Position numbers and translations under genes: made by a program. The notes below the pieces were generated by a model. The model worked only from the letters and a program-made list of their open reading frames with translations. It ran no database searches and was not told where the DNA came from. DNA of 64,000 nucleotides, taken from assembly GCF_038051925.1 (NCBI RefSeq), contig NZ_CP150634.1:1302001-1366000 (forward strand), given 5' to 3'. Positions 29,180-37,684 of the stretch are shown piece by piece. This stretch comes from Methylotuvimicrobium sp. KM2 (GTDB lineage: Bacteria; Pseudomonadota; Gammaproteobacteria; Methylococcales; Methylomonadaceae). Every line of letters begins with the position of its first letter. Within the stretch, counting starts at the first letter, position 1.

Positions 29180-30769
29180 CTAAAATTCGGCGGCGACTCT
29201 AAAATGCAGCCGGGGGTCACCGCTTTCGATCGTGCCTTGCGAAATAAACGGAAATGCCACGTCCAGATTGGCAACCAAATATTTCCACGCCTGAAACCGA
29301 AGGCCGACGCCGCCGCTGGCCAAATTAATTTTGTTATCGATACCGGGCAGTGCGCTTTTTATCCAACCTCGTCCGGCATCTAAAAAGACCAGGCCCCGAA
29401 AGGTATTGACGGCTTCCCAATCGCTGTCAAAAGGGAGCAATCTCGGCGAATATAATTCGACCGAACCTTGCACGCCGTCATCCGACAGTACTTGAGTTTC
29501 AAAGTAGCCACGAACACTGTCATCGCCGCCGATCGAGTATTGTTCGTTACTGATGATAGGCGAATCGGCGATTTGACCGGATATACGGCTGACAAAATCC
29601 ATTCCCCAAGGCAGGTTGTACTTATAATCGATGCCGCCGTTGAGCATCAGGTAATTCGGTTTGGCCAGAAAGCGTTTGTCGGCAAACTCCTGCTCATCGT
29701 TACCGAGGCCGCGAATTGAAAAATTCACGCCTAAATTGAATGACAGCAGGGAGTTCTCATCGCTTACCGTACCGTTGTATTGAGCCATGAACGGTAAATA
29801 AGTGATCGGAGTTTTTAAGGTGTCGGCCCCGAGTAAATTGAGATCTTCGGCAAAGGACTTGTAATCGACGCCAAGAGTAAAGCTGTGTGAATAATGATCT
29901 TTGCCGGTCAGCGGTAAAATCAATCGGGCGCCGTAAATATCGCCGGTGCCGATCACAGATAAGGCGCCGGCGCTGGCAATTTGCGAATCCGAGGACGAAC
30001 TGACCGCATACAGAGCGAGTTTGGCATCGGTATCGAGCAAGGGCATGACATAAGTGCCGACGAAGACTTCGACTTCTTCCGGCTTTTCGGGCGCGGTCTG
30101 ATACATGAATGAGGCGCTATGGAATTTTTGCCATAAATTATCGTAGCGTAACGATGCGACCGTCCTTAAGCGGCTAGTATTGGCGACATTTCTGCCGTTG
30201 ACTTCGATTTTTCCGTGAATGGGCATGCTGTCTTTGACTTTTAAATCCACCTCGACCGTACCGGGCGTTTCTCCGGCCCGTAATATCGGCACCACGTTTC
30301 GATCTGACGATTCCTTGCCTAGGTCAGCCAATTGCTGTTGCATGACTTGAATATTAGGTACTTTTCCTTCGGCCAATTCCGGAACTTTGGCTTTGATACG
30401 ACCCAATGAGAAATAACGCGAATCGGTGACGCGTAAACGGGATACTTTGCCCTCGGTCACTTCCAAATACACCACGCCTCCGACGACGTCCTGTTCCGGA
30501 ATGTCCACGGCGACTGTTTGGTAACCTTGGCTGTGATAGATTTTTTCCAGAGAGGCGCGGGCTTGTTCCACGGTATCGATGCTCTTGTCTTCGCCTAAAA
30601 AAGGGTAGACTCCCCGCTCGATGGTTTTACGGTCCAGCAAGGTATTGCCTTTGACTCTAAGTTCCCATAGGTCGAAGTGATTTTCGTCTTCTGCAAGTGC
30701 TAATGAGCTTGTTAAGCACATAACCACGACAAATAACCAACGAATCGTCGAAAAAGCCTTTTTAATCAT
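29180..30769 (-). CDS. Two-partner secretion transporter TpsB (ShlB/FhaC/HecB family)
   Basis: An outer-membrane Omp85-superfamily barrel that exports its cognate TpsA. The 529-residue protein has a signal peptide (cleavage near ALAED, residue 26), a ShlB-type POTRA region (about 33-180; VKGNTLLDRKTIERGVYPFL, then LEKIYHSQGYQTVAVDIPEQ) and a 16-stranded barrel ending in HFRVAAEF with a terminal Phe. The family motif region SIGGDDSVRGYFE is present in the latter half. The stop codon overlaps the ribosome binding site of the haemagglutinin gene, so the two are translationally close and surely form a pair. Confidence 0.93.
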   Translation of the reverse strand: MIKKAFSTIRWLFVVVMCLTSSLALAEDENHFDLWELRVKGNTLLDRKTIERGVYPFLGEDKSIDTVEQARASLEKIYHSQGYQTVAVDIPEQDVVGGVVYLEVTEGKVSRLRVTDSRYFSLGRIKAKVPELAEGKVPNIQVMQQQLADLGKESSDRNVVPILRAGETPGTVEVDLKVKDSMPIHGKIEVNGRNVANTSRLRTVASLRYDNLWQKFHSASFMYQTAPEKPEEVEVFVGTYVMPLLDTDAKLALYAVSSSSDSQIASAGALSVIGTGDIYGARLILPLTGKDHYSHSFTLGVDYKSFAEDLNLLGADTLKTPITYLPFMAQYNGTVSDENSLLSFNLGVNFSIRGLGNDEQEFADKRFLAKPNYLMLNGGIDYKYNLPWGMDFVSRISGQIADSPIISNEQYSIGGDDSVRGYFETQVLSDDGVQGSVELYSPRLLPFDSDWEAVNTFRGLVFLDAGRGWIKSALPGIDNKINLASGGVGLRFQAWKYLVANLDVAFPFISQGTIESGDPRLHFRVAAEF

Positions 30770-30795
30770 AGAATTGTTAGCATGTTACAAACAGG

Positions 30796-30820
30796 ACAGC
30801 CCCCGCAGGGCGGAGGCTGT
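30796..30820 (-). terminator. GC-rich stem-loop between the PstS-like gene and tpsB
   Basis: ACAGCCTCCGC and GCGGGGGCTGT form a stem with a 3-nt loop when read on the minus strand, followed by CCTGTTTGT. The T-run is imperfect, so it may be a partial terminator that lowers tpsBA expression relative to the upstream gene, or an mRNA-processing stem. Confidence 0.55.
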
Positions 30821-30884
30821 AAATAAAAGTGCATCCTTGCTCGGCCTATTGCAGGCTCGGATTCCAGAGAGGGGTTAGCACAAG

Positions 30885-32384
30885 TTATAAAGGTTTGTCC
30901 GAATCGATTTTCAACAATACCGGGACATTACAGTTATCCAATAGACCGCCTGCCGCATGCGAATAACCGATCACCGGAGCGTTTTCATCGACAATGTGCG
31001 AGAAGGGGTGACCGTTGCTGGCGACCGCCAAATAACCCGATTTGCCGAAAGTGTGACTGGAAGACTGGTTGAGGACGCTACCAACGGTCGTAGGATTGGC
31101 GGCATCGACTACGATTTTTTCAATGATTGCCAACGTATCGCCGGATGGTGAACCTGCGCCGGTTTTACGCCATTGGAAAGTCGGTTCTACCCAATCCATA
31201 TAAGTGCCGTTGGCCGCATTTTTCAAAGTGGGCGCATAACCGTCGATTTTTATGAACTTATAGGCAAATGCGTTATTGGCATTTTTTTCCAAACTTTGTT
31301 GGCCGATTGCCCAAGCGGTCACTGCTTGCCCACTGATGTTGCTGTTTAAGCCGCTGGTATTGGTGCCTTTGCCGAAGTCATCCAAACATCTGTCCATATT
31401 GCCGGAGCCGGAGTTTTCGAAAACGCGAGGACCCTCAAACGGATTATCATCGGAGATTTCCGGATCCGAAACCATCGGCTCCATCGCGCATCGCGTACAT
31501 GGATGGTGCAGGAATTTCGCGTATTGTTGGGCGCCGGTACCGGAACCGTCGACCCTTTTGCAGAAATGCATCAGATCGCTTTGCGGAGGAGTAACGCCGG
31601 GATATTGGGTCAATGGATGATCAACACCGTCTTTAGTGACGATGAATTCATCCCAGCTTTTGATTTGGCCCGTGATCAATGAAGCGACTTGCTGTTTACT
31701 CAAAGACGGCATACATTCTTCGGTATATTCACCCTTGGCGCAGGAGCCGGGCAGTTCGCCCCGGTCTATCTGAACGGTTTGCAACGCATCATATAAACCA
31801 TTGGTTACCGGCACGCCGAAAATCAATGCGGCTACCGCCCTAACTTCCAGTGCTTGGATGCCACGCTGTGTCATCGGTTTGAAACCCTTCGGCGTATTCC
31901 GGCCTCGGAACATAAAAGGGTCTACATCGGAAATGCCGATATTGGGATGTCTTGGCGTTAAATCGCCCGGGTTGTTGATGGTGCATGTCCATTTGCCGGG
32001 AGTGTCTTCGGTACAGTTGTTGTTAAAGATATTCAGTGCATCCAGTTGCGACTCTTCTGCCAACGGGTTGACGCCTTGTGCCGAACCGCCCGCCGAGCGT
32101 TTGATGAACAGGACTTTTTTCGGGGCGGATAGTCCAGGGACATTGGCCGGGGTCAAGGTACAAAAGAAGGCTCGGTAACCTGCGCCATTATTGGGATCGG
32201 TGTAATAATCGGTGTCTTCGCAGATATTGTTGAACATACTCGTCATAGCGTTGTCCATTGCTGTAGCTCCGGACATGAACAGCTCCAGGTCAGGCGTGTC
32301 ACTCGGCGTCCAGGCCTGTGCCGCGCCGGAAAACCCGGTTATGGAAAGAGCCGCTAAAGCAGCCGTTAACGCATGTTTTTTCAT
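30885..32384 (-). CDS. Secreted PstS-like (phosphate-binding-protein fold) protein
   Basis: 499 residues with a clear signal peptide (cleavage after AQA, residue 24). I see three segments that echo PstS: SGATAMDNAM (38-47) and GISDVDPF (150-157) resemble the binding loops, QQVASLITGQIKSWDEF (231-247) matches the IaxIftGkIxxWxd block, and KRVDGSGTGAQQY (276-288) matches the RSDGSGT phosphate loop. The protein is longer than PstS (about 320-350) and has several cysteines (for example in a CTRCAMEP segment), which suggests an extracellular, disulfide-stabilised form. No ABC permease genes are near. It is 115 bp upstream of tpsB and probably co-directional with it. Exact ligand is not proven; related proteins are usually left hypothetical. 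Confidence 0.65.
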   Translation of the reverse strand: MKKHALTAALAALSITGFSGAAQAWTPSDTPDLELFMSGATAMDNAMTSMFNNICEDTDYYTDPNNGAGYRAFFCTLTPANVPGLSAPKKVLFIKRSAGGSAQGVNPLAEESQLDALNIFNNNCTEDTPGKWTCTINNPGDLTPRHPNIGISDVDPFMFRGRNTPKGFKPMTQRGIQALEVRAVAALIFGVPVTNGLYDALQTVQIDRGELPGSCAKGEYTEECMPSLSKQQVASLITGQIKSWDEFIVTKDGVDHPLTQYPGVTPPQSDLMHFCKRVDGSGTGAQQYAKFLHHPCTRCAMEPMVSDPEISDDNPFEGPRVFENSGSGNMDRCLDDFGKGTNTSGLNSNISGQAVTAWAIGQQSLEKNANNAFAYKFIKIDGYAPTLKNAANGTYMDWVEPTFQWRKTGAGSPSGDTLAIIEKIVVDAANPTTVGSVLNQSSSHTFGKSGYLAVASNGHPFSHIVDENAPVIGYSHAAGGLLDNCNVPVLLKIDSDKPL

Positions 32385-32795
32385 GATTAAATTCTCGTAA
32401 GAGTTAATGGAAATGGTTGCAAATATAAAAATTCACACGCGCCTTTGAATATTTAAAAAGCTCTCTAAAAGACACTTTCAAACAAGTTCTTTAAAGTAGC
32501 GGTGAGCTAATAATTTGCTTTGACTAAATGTCTTTACGGAATAGCCCGTAATAAGCCACTCGACTTAGGAGAATTTTTTCACAACAATGCGTCTATAGTT
32601 TTACAGTTGTGTTAAAAATTGATGAAATGTATTACGTTTGCGATGATTTTTCGCACCTATCGTTGCTTTGAATCATCTTTAATTCTTTTTATTCGAGCTT
32701 TGATAACTGTGTTTCGAGTTATCTGTCACTTTTTTTATACCTTATTATTGGATCGACGCATTTTTAGTCGAAATTAGATCGTCATACTGCTTATA
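32385..32795. other. Divergent intergenic region
   Basis: AT-rich region between the PstS-like gene and the ExbB-fusion gene, free of the mobile repeats found elsewhere. It must hold both promoters. Only the Pho box near the right end is recognisable; no clear Pho box was found facing the PstS-like gene. Confidence 0.5.
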
Positions 32796-32831
32796 CCGTC
32801 ATAATCGTGTCATAAATCTCTGAAATAATTT
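32796..32831 (+). promoter_or_regulatory. Pho box and -10 of the ExbB-fusion/ExbD/TonB/porin operon
   Basis: CCGTCAT (32796-32802), AATC, GTGTCAT (32807-32813) and AAAT reproduce the Pho box direct repeat with 11-bp period. TAATTT or AATAAT at 32824-32831 lies about 10 bp beyond, where the -10 element of a PhoB-activated promoter belongs. A further half-site-like TCGTCAT is at 32779-32785. Confidence 0.7.
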
Positions 32832-32860
32832 TGCTTTAAGTTAAGCAATAGAGAGCACCA

Positions 32861-34669
32861 ATGAAACGATTTGGATTTTTGTTATTTTTTTTGATGCTGA
32901 TGCCGCAAATGGCCTGCGCATGGTGGAACGCCGATTGGAGTTACAAGAAAAAAATAGATCTGGATCTCAAGCAGGCGGGAGTTAGCGTTTCGGAAGATGC
33001 CGTGGCATTGATTCGTTTACACACCGGCAATTTTGCCTATTTCATGGATATCGCGGATTTGGGTAAGGATATCCGCTTTATGGCGGGAGACGACAAAACG
33101 CCGTTGAAGTTTTATATCGAAAAACTGGACTCAATCAATGAAATGGCATTGATTTGGGTCAAGTTACCGAAAGATATTGCAAAGGCCCCGGAACCTACTC
33201 TGTATATGTATTACAGTAATCCTCTGGCGCCTGACGGGCAGGATGCGGGCGGTGTTTTCCCGGTCGATCAAGTCTTGAGTCTGCCGTTTACCAAAGATGG
33301 TGTTGCCGACATGACCGCTTATGCGAATCATCCGTCCGAATCGACTGTCGCGGCAGGAGAAGGCGGCTTGATTGGACATGCGGGAGTTTTTGAAGGCGAG
33401 CAAATCGTTCGAATACCGGCTTCCGCGTCTTTATTGACGATGCCCGATCCAGGCTGGACTTTGTCTGCTTGGTTGAAAATCGATCAACCAAATGAAGATG
33501 GAGTGATCTTTCAAAGAACCGGCGCGACAGAAACGCTTACTTTCTATGTTAGAGAACAAACGGCGAACTTAGAGCTTGCCGATGCTTCCGGGGAGCTGCA
33601 AACGTTCCCGGTTTCTACGCCCTTAACGCCGGGAAGTTGGCATCATTTTGCCGCAATCGTAACTGCCGATAGGGTAGTGATTTATTTGGACGGAGCCGAG
33701 GCCGAATCATTTTCGGTAATAGTTCCCGGCTTGGAAGGCGATATTACTATTGGCGCCGATGCCTATGGCGCGCGCGGTTTGATCGGTGCTATCGACCAAT
33801 TGAGTGTTTACAAGTCTCCGCGTTCAGCAGAAGCGATCAAGTTCGATGTTTTAATGCAGGGGCAGGCTTCGCCGTTATTGGTATACGGCGAAGATTTGTC
33901 TCCGGAATCCGAAGACGGCGGCGAGTCGCATGTTTTGTCGACGATGCAGCATGTCTCGCTCGATGGGTGGATTATCATCGGGATCTTGGCGGTGATGTTA
34001 GTCATCAGCTTTTTGGTGATGGCCGCGAAGGCGTTGGTCTTGATCAAGAATCACAAGGAAAACCGCAACTTCGAAGACGAGTTCATGAAGTTGAAAACCG
34101 CCGAATTGGAAGCGCTGAACCACGAAGACACCGAGGACGACGAAGCGGTCAATGCCTCGCCATTGTTGGCTTCGTTGGCCGGCGGGCATGAACGTTTTAC
34201 CGGGTCTTCCGTTTACCGGTTGTATCATGTCGGTGTCGAAGAACTCCACCATCGCTTTGCCAAGAGCGTCGGCGCCGATGTTGCCGAGGCGGTTGTCTCC
34301 GAAAAAGGCATGGATTCGATTCGTGCAGCGATGGAGTCTTGTTTGATTCGTGAAGCGCAAAAACTCAATAGTCTGATGGTGTTACTGACAATTTCTATTT
34401 CCGGCGGTCCTTTTTTAGGTCTACTCGGTACCGTAATCGGGGTTATGGCGACCTTCGGCGAAATCGCCGCAAGTGGTGAGGTTAACGTCAATGCGATCGC
34501 GCCCGGTATTGCGGCGGCATTGGCTACTACCGTTGCCGGTTTGGTTGTCGCGATTCCGTGTTTGTTCGGTTATAACTATTTGAATAGCCGTATCAAGTTG
34601 ATTACCGCCGATATGTATATTTTTGTCGACGAATTCACGGCCAAACTCTCCGAGCGTTACTCCGACTAA
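32861..34669 (+). CDS. DUF2341-LamG-MotA/TolQ/ExbB fusion protein
   Basis: 602 residues. A signal peptide (cleavage after ACA, residue 20) leads into a DUF2341 domain (about 20-135; WWNADWSYKKKIDLDL, LYMYYSNP) and a LamG/concanavalin-like domain (about 170-325; GWTLSAWLKID, GSWHHFAAIV, VIYLDGAEA), both periplasmic. A membrane helix follows (about 365-390), then a cytoplasmic loop and the MotA/TolQ/ExbB proton-channel domain with GPFLGLLGTVIGVMATF and APGIAAALATTVAGLVVAIP. ExbB is normally about 240 residues, so this is a channel subunit with a large carbohydrate-binding-like periplasmic head. exbD, tonB and a porin follow. It probably energises an outer-membrane transporter. The Pho box upstream suggests phosphate control. 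Confidence 0.88.
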   Translation: MKRFGFLLFFLMLMPQMACAWWNADWSYKKKIDLDLKQAGVSVSEDAVALIRLHTGNFAYFMDIADLGKDIRFMAGDDKTPLKFYIEKLDSINEMALIWVKLPKDIAKAPEPTLYMYYSNPLAPDGQDAGGVFPVDQVLSLPFTKDGVADMTAYANHPSESTVAAGEGGLIGHAGVFEGEQIVRIPASASLLTMPDPGWTLSAWLKIDQPNEDGVIFQRTGATETLTFYVREQTANLELADASGELQTFPVSTPLTPGSWHHFAAIVTADRVVIYLDGAEAESFSVIVPGLEGDITIGADAYGARGLIGAIDQLSVYKSPRSAEAIKFDVLMQGQASPLLVYGEDLSPESEDGGESHVLSTMQHVSLDGWIIIGILAVMLVISFLVMAAKALVLIKNHKENRNFEDEFMKLKTAELEALNHEDTEDDEAVNASPLLASLAGGHERFTGSSVYRLYHVGVEELHHRFAKSVGADVAEAVVSEKGMDSIRAAMESCLIREAQKLNSLMVLLTISISGGPFLGLLGTVIGVMATFGEIAASGEVNVNAIAPGIAAALATTVAGLVVAIPCLFGYNYLNSRIKLITADMYIFVDEFTAKLSERYSD

Positions 34670-34748
34670 TCAGCGGACCTCATGAATTGACAGGTGGCGA
34701 GTAACTTCATTCTTCTCGCCCCGACCCAATCAGAACGAGTTATTTATT

Positions 34749-35153
34749 ATGCGTTACAAAGAAGAATTGGAAAGTTACGACGATATCAATGTCACATCCA
34801 TGTTGGATTTGGCTTATGTATTGTTGATCGTCTTTATCATCATGACCACGGCCGCCGTACAGGGAATTACCGTCAATTTGCCGAAAGCCAGCGATACGCC
34901 GAGCTTGGCCAAGCCGAAAACCAAGGCAATCACGATCACGGCCGACGGTACGATTTTTCTCGATACCTACCCGGTAACCTTGGAGCAGTTGGAGTCATTG
35001 CTGCAACAATACCGTGCGGCCGATCCGGAATTGCCGGTGATCATCAAAGGCGATGCGACCGTGCAATATCAGAACGTCGTCGATGTATTGGCTTTATTGG
35101 GCCGCATCGATATTACGCAGATCGGTCTGGTGACGCAGAACTTGGTCAAGTAA
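34749..35153 (+). CDS. ExbD/TolR family biopolymer transport protein
   Basis: Partner of ExbB in a proton-driven channel. 134 residues: short cytoplasmic N-terminus, one membrane helix with the essential Asp20 in TSMLDLAYVLLIVFIIM, and a periplasmic domain with VNLPKAS and ITADGTIFLD, then LPVIIKGDATVQYQNVVDVL, as in the family. It is 79 bp after the ExbB fusion. A longer frame covering the same bases (34694-35164) has no family features and is rejected. Confidence 0.93.
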   Translation: MRYKEELESYDDINVTSMLDLAYVLLIVFIIMTTAAVQGITVNLPKASDTPSLAKPKTKAITITADGTIFLDTYPVTLEQLESLLQQYRAADPELPVIIKGDATVQYQNVVDVLALLGRIDITQIGLVTQNLVK

Positions 35154-35160
35154 CGCGGTT

Positions 35161-35814
35161 ATGAGTAAAAACAAAAGTTGGAAGGTGCATCTGCCGAAGA
35201 TCATCGGCGGCGGGATCGGTACGATTTTAGTTGCATTGATCATCTACGGCATTAGCAATTTCAAACAGGAAAGCGACGAGCGTCCGCAAAAAAAAATTCA
35301 ACCGATTACATTGCTGAAGCCGCCTCCGCCTCCTCCTCCGCCACCGAAAATTGAGAAGCCGCCCGAGCCGGAAAAGATTGAGGAAAAGATCCCGGAGCCT
35401 GATCCGGAGCCTGAGAATCTCCCGGATGTCGACGACGCGCCGCCTGCCGATAGTTTGGGACTTGATGCTGACGGCAGCGCCGGTTCCGACGGCTTTGGCT
35501 TGGCTGCACGGAAAGGCGGGCGCGGATTGTTGAGCGGCAATCCCAACGCTTGGTACGGCAATATTATCAGGAATCAAATGCAAGTGGTGATTTCCGAGGT
35601 AGACGATTTACGCAGAACGCGTTACACGGCGACGGTTCGTATCTGGGTCGATAAGAAAGGCAATGTGACTCGATTTGAATTGGTCCGGGGCAGTAACGAT
35701 GCTCGGGTCGACGAAAAGTTGCAAATGACGCTCGCCAAGTTGAAACGAATCAATAAAGCCCCGCCGGCCGGGATGAAACAGCCGATCAAATTTCGAATTA
35801 CGAACCGCATTTAA
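35161..35814 (+). CDS. TonB family protein
   Basis: TonB spans the periplasm and passes ExbBD energy to outer-membrane receptors. The 217-residue product has an N-terminal membrane helix (about 14-32), a proline-rich spacer (LLKPPPPPPPPPKIEKPPEP, 51-70, then further EP repeats), a Gly/Asp-rich linker and a TonB C-terminal domain (about 125-217; ARIWVDKKGN-like VRIWVDKKGNVTRFELVRGS, then LKRINKAPPAGM). It begins 7 bp after exbD. Together with the two preceding genes it forms a complete dedicated TonB system. Confidence 0.92.
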   Translation: MSKNKSWKVHLPKIIGGGIGTILVALIIYGISNFKQESDERPQKKIQPITLLKPPPPPPPPPKIEKPPEPEKIEEKIPEPDPEPENLPDVDDAPPADSLGLDADGSAGSDGFGLAARKGGRGLLSGNPNAWYGNIIRNQMQVVISEVDDLRRTRYTATVRIWVDKKGNVTRFELVRGSNDARVDEKLQMTLAKLKRINKAPPAGMKQPIKFRITNRI

Positions 35815-35835
35815 CTTCAGTTAATGGGAAACACA

Positions 35836-37587
35836 ATGTTACAGAAAAAGGCTGTCACGGCCTTAGTTTTGTTGAGCGTTTTAGGGCCGGTGCAGGCCGG
35901 TGAAAAAGAGGAATTGCTGAAACTGCGCAGCACGACCGAAAGCCTAATCAAGCAATTGGTCAAACAAGGCATTTTGACCGAAGAAACCGCCGAGACGATG
36001 TTCAAGGAAGCCGAAGCCGAAGCCGGTAAGATCGCATCGCAAGCAAGGACCGCCGCGGCGCTCAGTAATGCGGCATCGGTAGGTGAGCCAGACGATGAGG
36101 AGGTCCGGGTTTCTTATATTCCCGATTTCATCAAGGATCAAATTCGCGATGAGATTCGTGCCGAATTGCGCGAGGATGTGACTGGTGATGTGATCAGCAA
36201 GGCCAAGGAAGAAGGTTGGGGTTTGGCCGATGCCCTGCCGGAATGGACTCGAAAGTTTAAGTTGTCGGGGGATTTGCGGTTGCGTTATGAGCCGGTGTTT
36301 TATGCCGATGAAAATGCCAGCGGCTTGAGTATTTTCCCTTTTTATCCGAATGGACAAGCAATCAATCAAATGGACGGTGCCAGAAATGCGGGGTTGGACC
36401 TTATCGAAAATACTACGACGAATAATCAGCGCTTTCGGCAACGTTTTCGGCTGGGCATCGATGCCGATATCGCGGAAGGCTTGAAAGCTGGAATCCGTCT
36501 ATCGACCGGTAATTTCAGAGATCCCGTTTCAACCAATCAAACCATGGGGCAAACCGGCGATCGTTATGACTTCAACATCGACCGAGCCTATCTTCAATAC
36601 GACGATGTCGACAGTTTCGGTTTTAATTGGCTCTCTCTGATGGGCGGACGTATCAAAAATCCGTTTTTCGTTGGAGGGGGGGAGTTTACCAGTGGCTCCG
36701 AGTTGGTTTGGGATACCGATTTGTCATTCGAAGGTTTTGCGGCGACTTATCGATACAACTTAGGATTGTCTAATGGTTTAGGTGATGGCGCACGAGTACT
36801 CTACGCGACAGGTGGGGCTTTTCCGCTGCAGGAAGCTCCATTCAGTCATAACGATAAATGGCTGTTCGGCGGACAGGTTGGTTTGGACTGGGGATTTAAA
36901 AATAAAGACAATCTGAGAATGGCTTTGGCTTATTATGATTTTAAAAATATCACAGCCAGGCCGAATACCTCGACCGCATCCGGTACCTGCGATGTCAATT
37001 CTCGTGAAAATACCGCTTCGATGCCGGAATTCATGCAAGGCGGTAATACGCTGGCAACAATCTGCCGTGACGGTGCATTTAATGATCCTTTACCCAGCGA
37101 ATTTCCCGGTATGGTTGGTTTAGCGTCTGAGTTTAAAATCGTCAATTTTACCGCACGCTATGACATGGCTTTATTTGATCCCATTCACCTTACGTTATCG
37201 GGTGATTATGCAAAAAACATTGGCTTCGATAGCGAAAAAGTGGCAGCCGCGAGAGTATTGGGCGGCGCTTTGGGCAGCGGGGCAGTAGACGAACAAACTA
37301 CGGCTTGGCAATTACGTGCCGACTTGGGTTGGCTGAGAGTCGATAAAAAAGGCAATTGGAGTACTTTTGTCGCTTATAAACGAGTCGAACGCGATGCGGT
37401 AGTCGATGCCTTTTCGGATTCGGACTTTCACCTCGGCGGCACGAATGCTAAAGGCTGGATTCTCGGGGCTAACTATGGGCTGCTCAACAATGTCTGGTTA
37501 ACTAGCCGCTGGCTAACCGCAGAAGCCATAACCGGGCCGCCCTATGGTATCGACATTTTCCAAATCGATATCAATACCAAGTTTTAA
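35836..37587 (+). CDS. Putative porin (Porin_5-like outer-membrane protein)
   Basis: I place the start at ATG 35836 (MLQKKAVTALV), which has GGGA 7 nt upstream; ATG 35824 has no ribosome binding site. 583 residues: signal peptide (cleavage after VQA), an N-terminal coiled coil (KLRSTTESLIKQLVKQGILT and so on, about 20-70), then a barrel beginning at KLSGDLRLRYEPVF and ending in IDINTKF with terminal Phe. This layout matches the 'putative porin' family. It is in the same operon as the ExbBD-TonB genes, but it has no TonB box or plug domain that I can see, so the TonB target may lie elsewhere. The Pho box of the operon hints at an anion or phosphate-related substrate. Confidence 0.85.
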   Translation: MLQKKAVTALVLLSVLGPVQAGEKEELLKLRSTTESLIKQLVKQGILTEETAETMFKEAEAEAGKIASQARTAAALSNAASVGEPDDEEVRVSYIPDFIKDQIRDEIRAELREDVTGDVISKAKEEGWGLADALPEWTRKFKLSGDLRLRYEPVFYADENASGLSIFPFYPNGQAINQMDGARNAGLDLIENTTTNNQRFRQRFRLGIDADIAEGLKAGIRLSTGNFRDPVSTNQTMGQTGDRYDFNIDRAYLQYDDVDSFGFNWLSLMGGRIKNPFFVGGGEFTSGSELVWDTDLSFEGFAATYRYNLGLSNGLGDGARVLYATGGAFPLQEAPFSHNDKWLFGGQVGLDWGFKNKDNLRMALAYYDFKNITARPNTSTASGTCDVNSRENTASMPEFMQGGNTLATICRDGAFNDPLPSEFPGMVGLASEFKIVNFTARYDMALFDPIHLTLSGDYAKNIGFDSEKVAAARVLGGALGSGAVDEQTTAWQLRADLGWLRVDKKGNWSTFVAYKRVERDAVVDAFSDSDFHLGGTNAKGWILGANYGLLNNVWLTSRWLTAEAITGPPYGIDIFQIDINTKF

Positions 37588-37684
37588 TGTTGTTGAGAGC
37601 CGTGAAATCTATAGAAAAAGCGAGCCAATGTTTGTCCTGTCCGGATGGCCCGTTGTGATCAATTTCCGTATATCATCAATTCCC

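Noticed and set aside
34694..35164. 156-codon plus-strand frame overlapping exbD
   Set aside because: It is longer than exbD but shows no family pattern, while exbD in the other frame has the essential Asp and conserved blocks.
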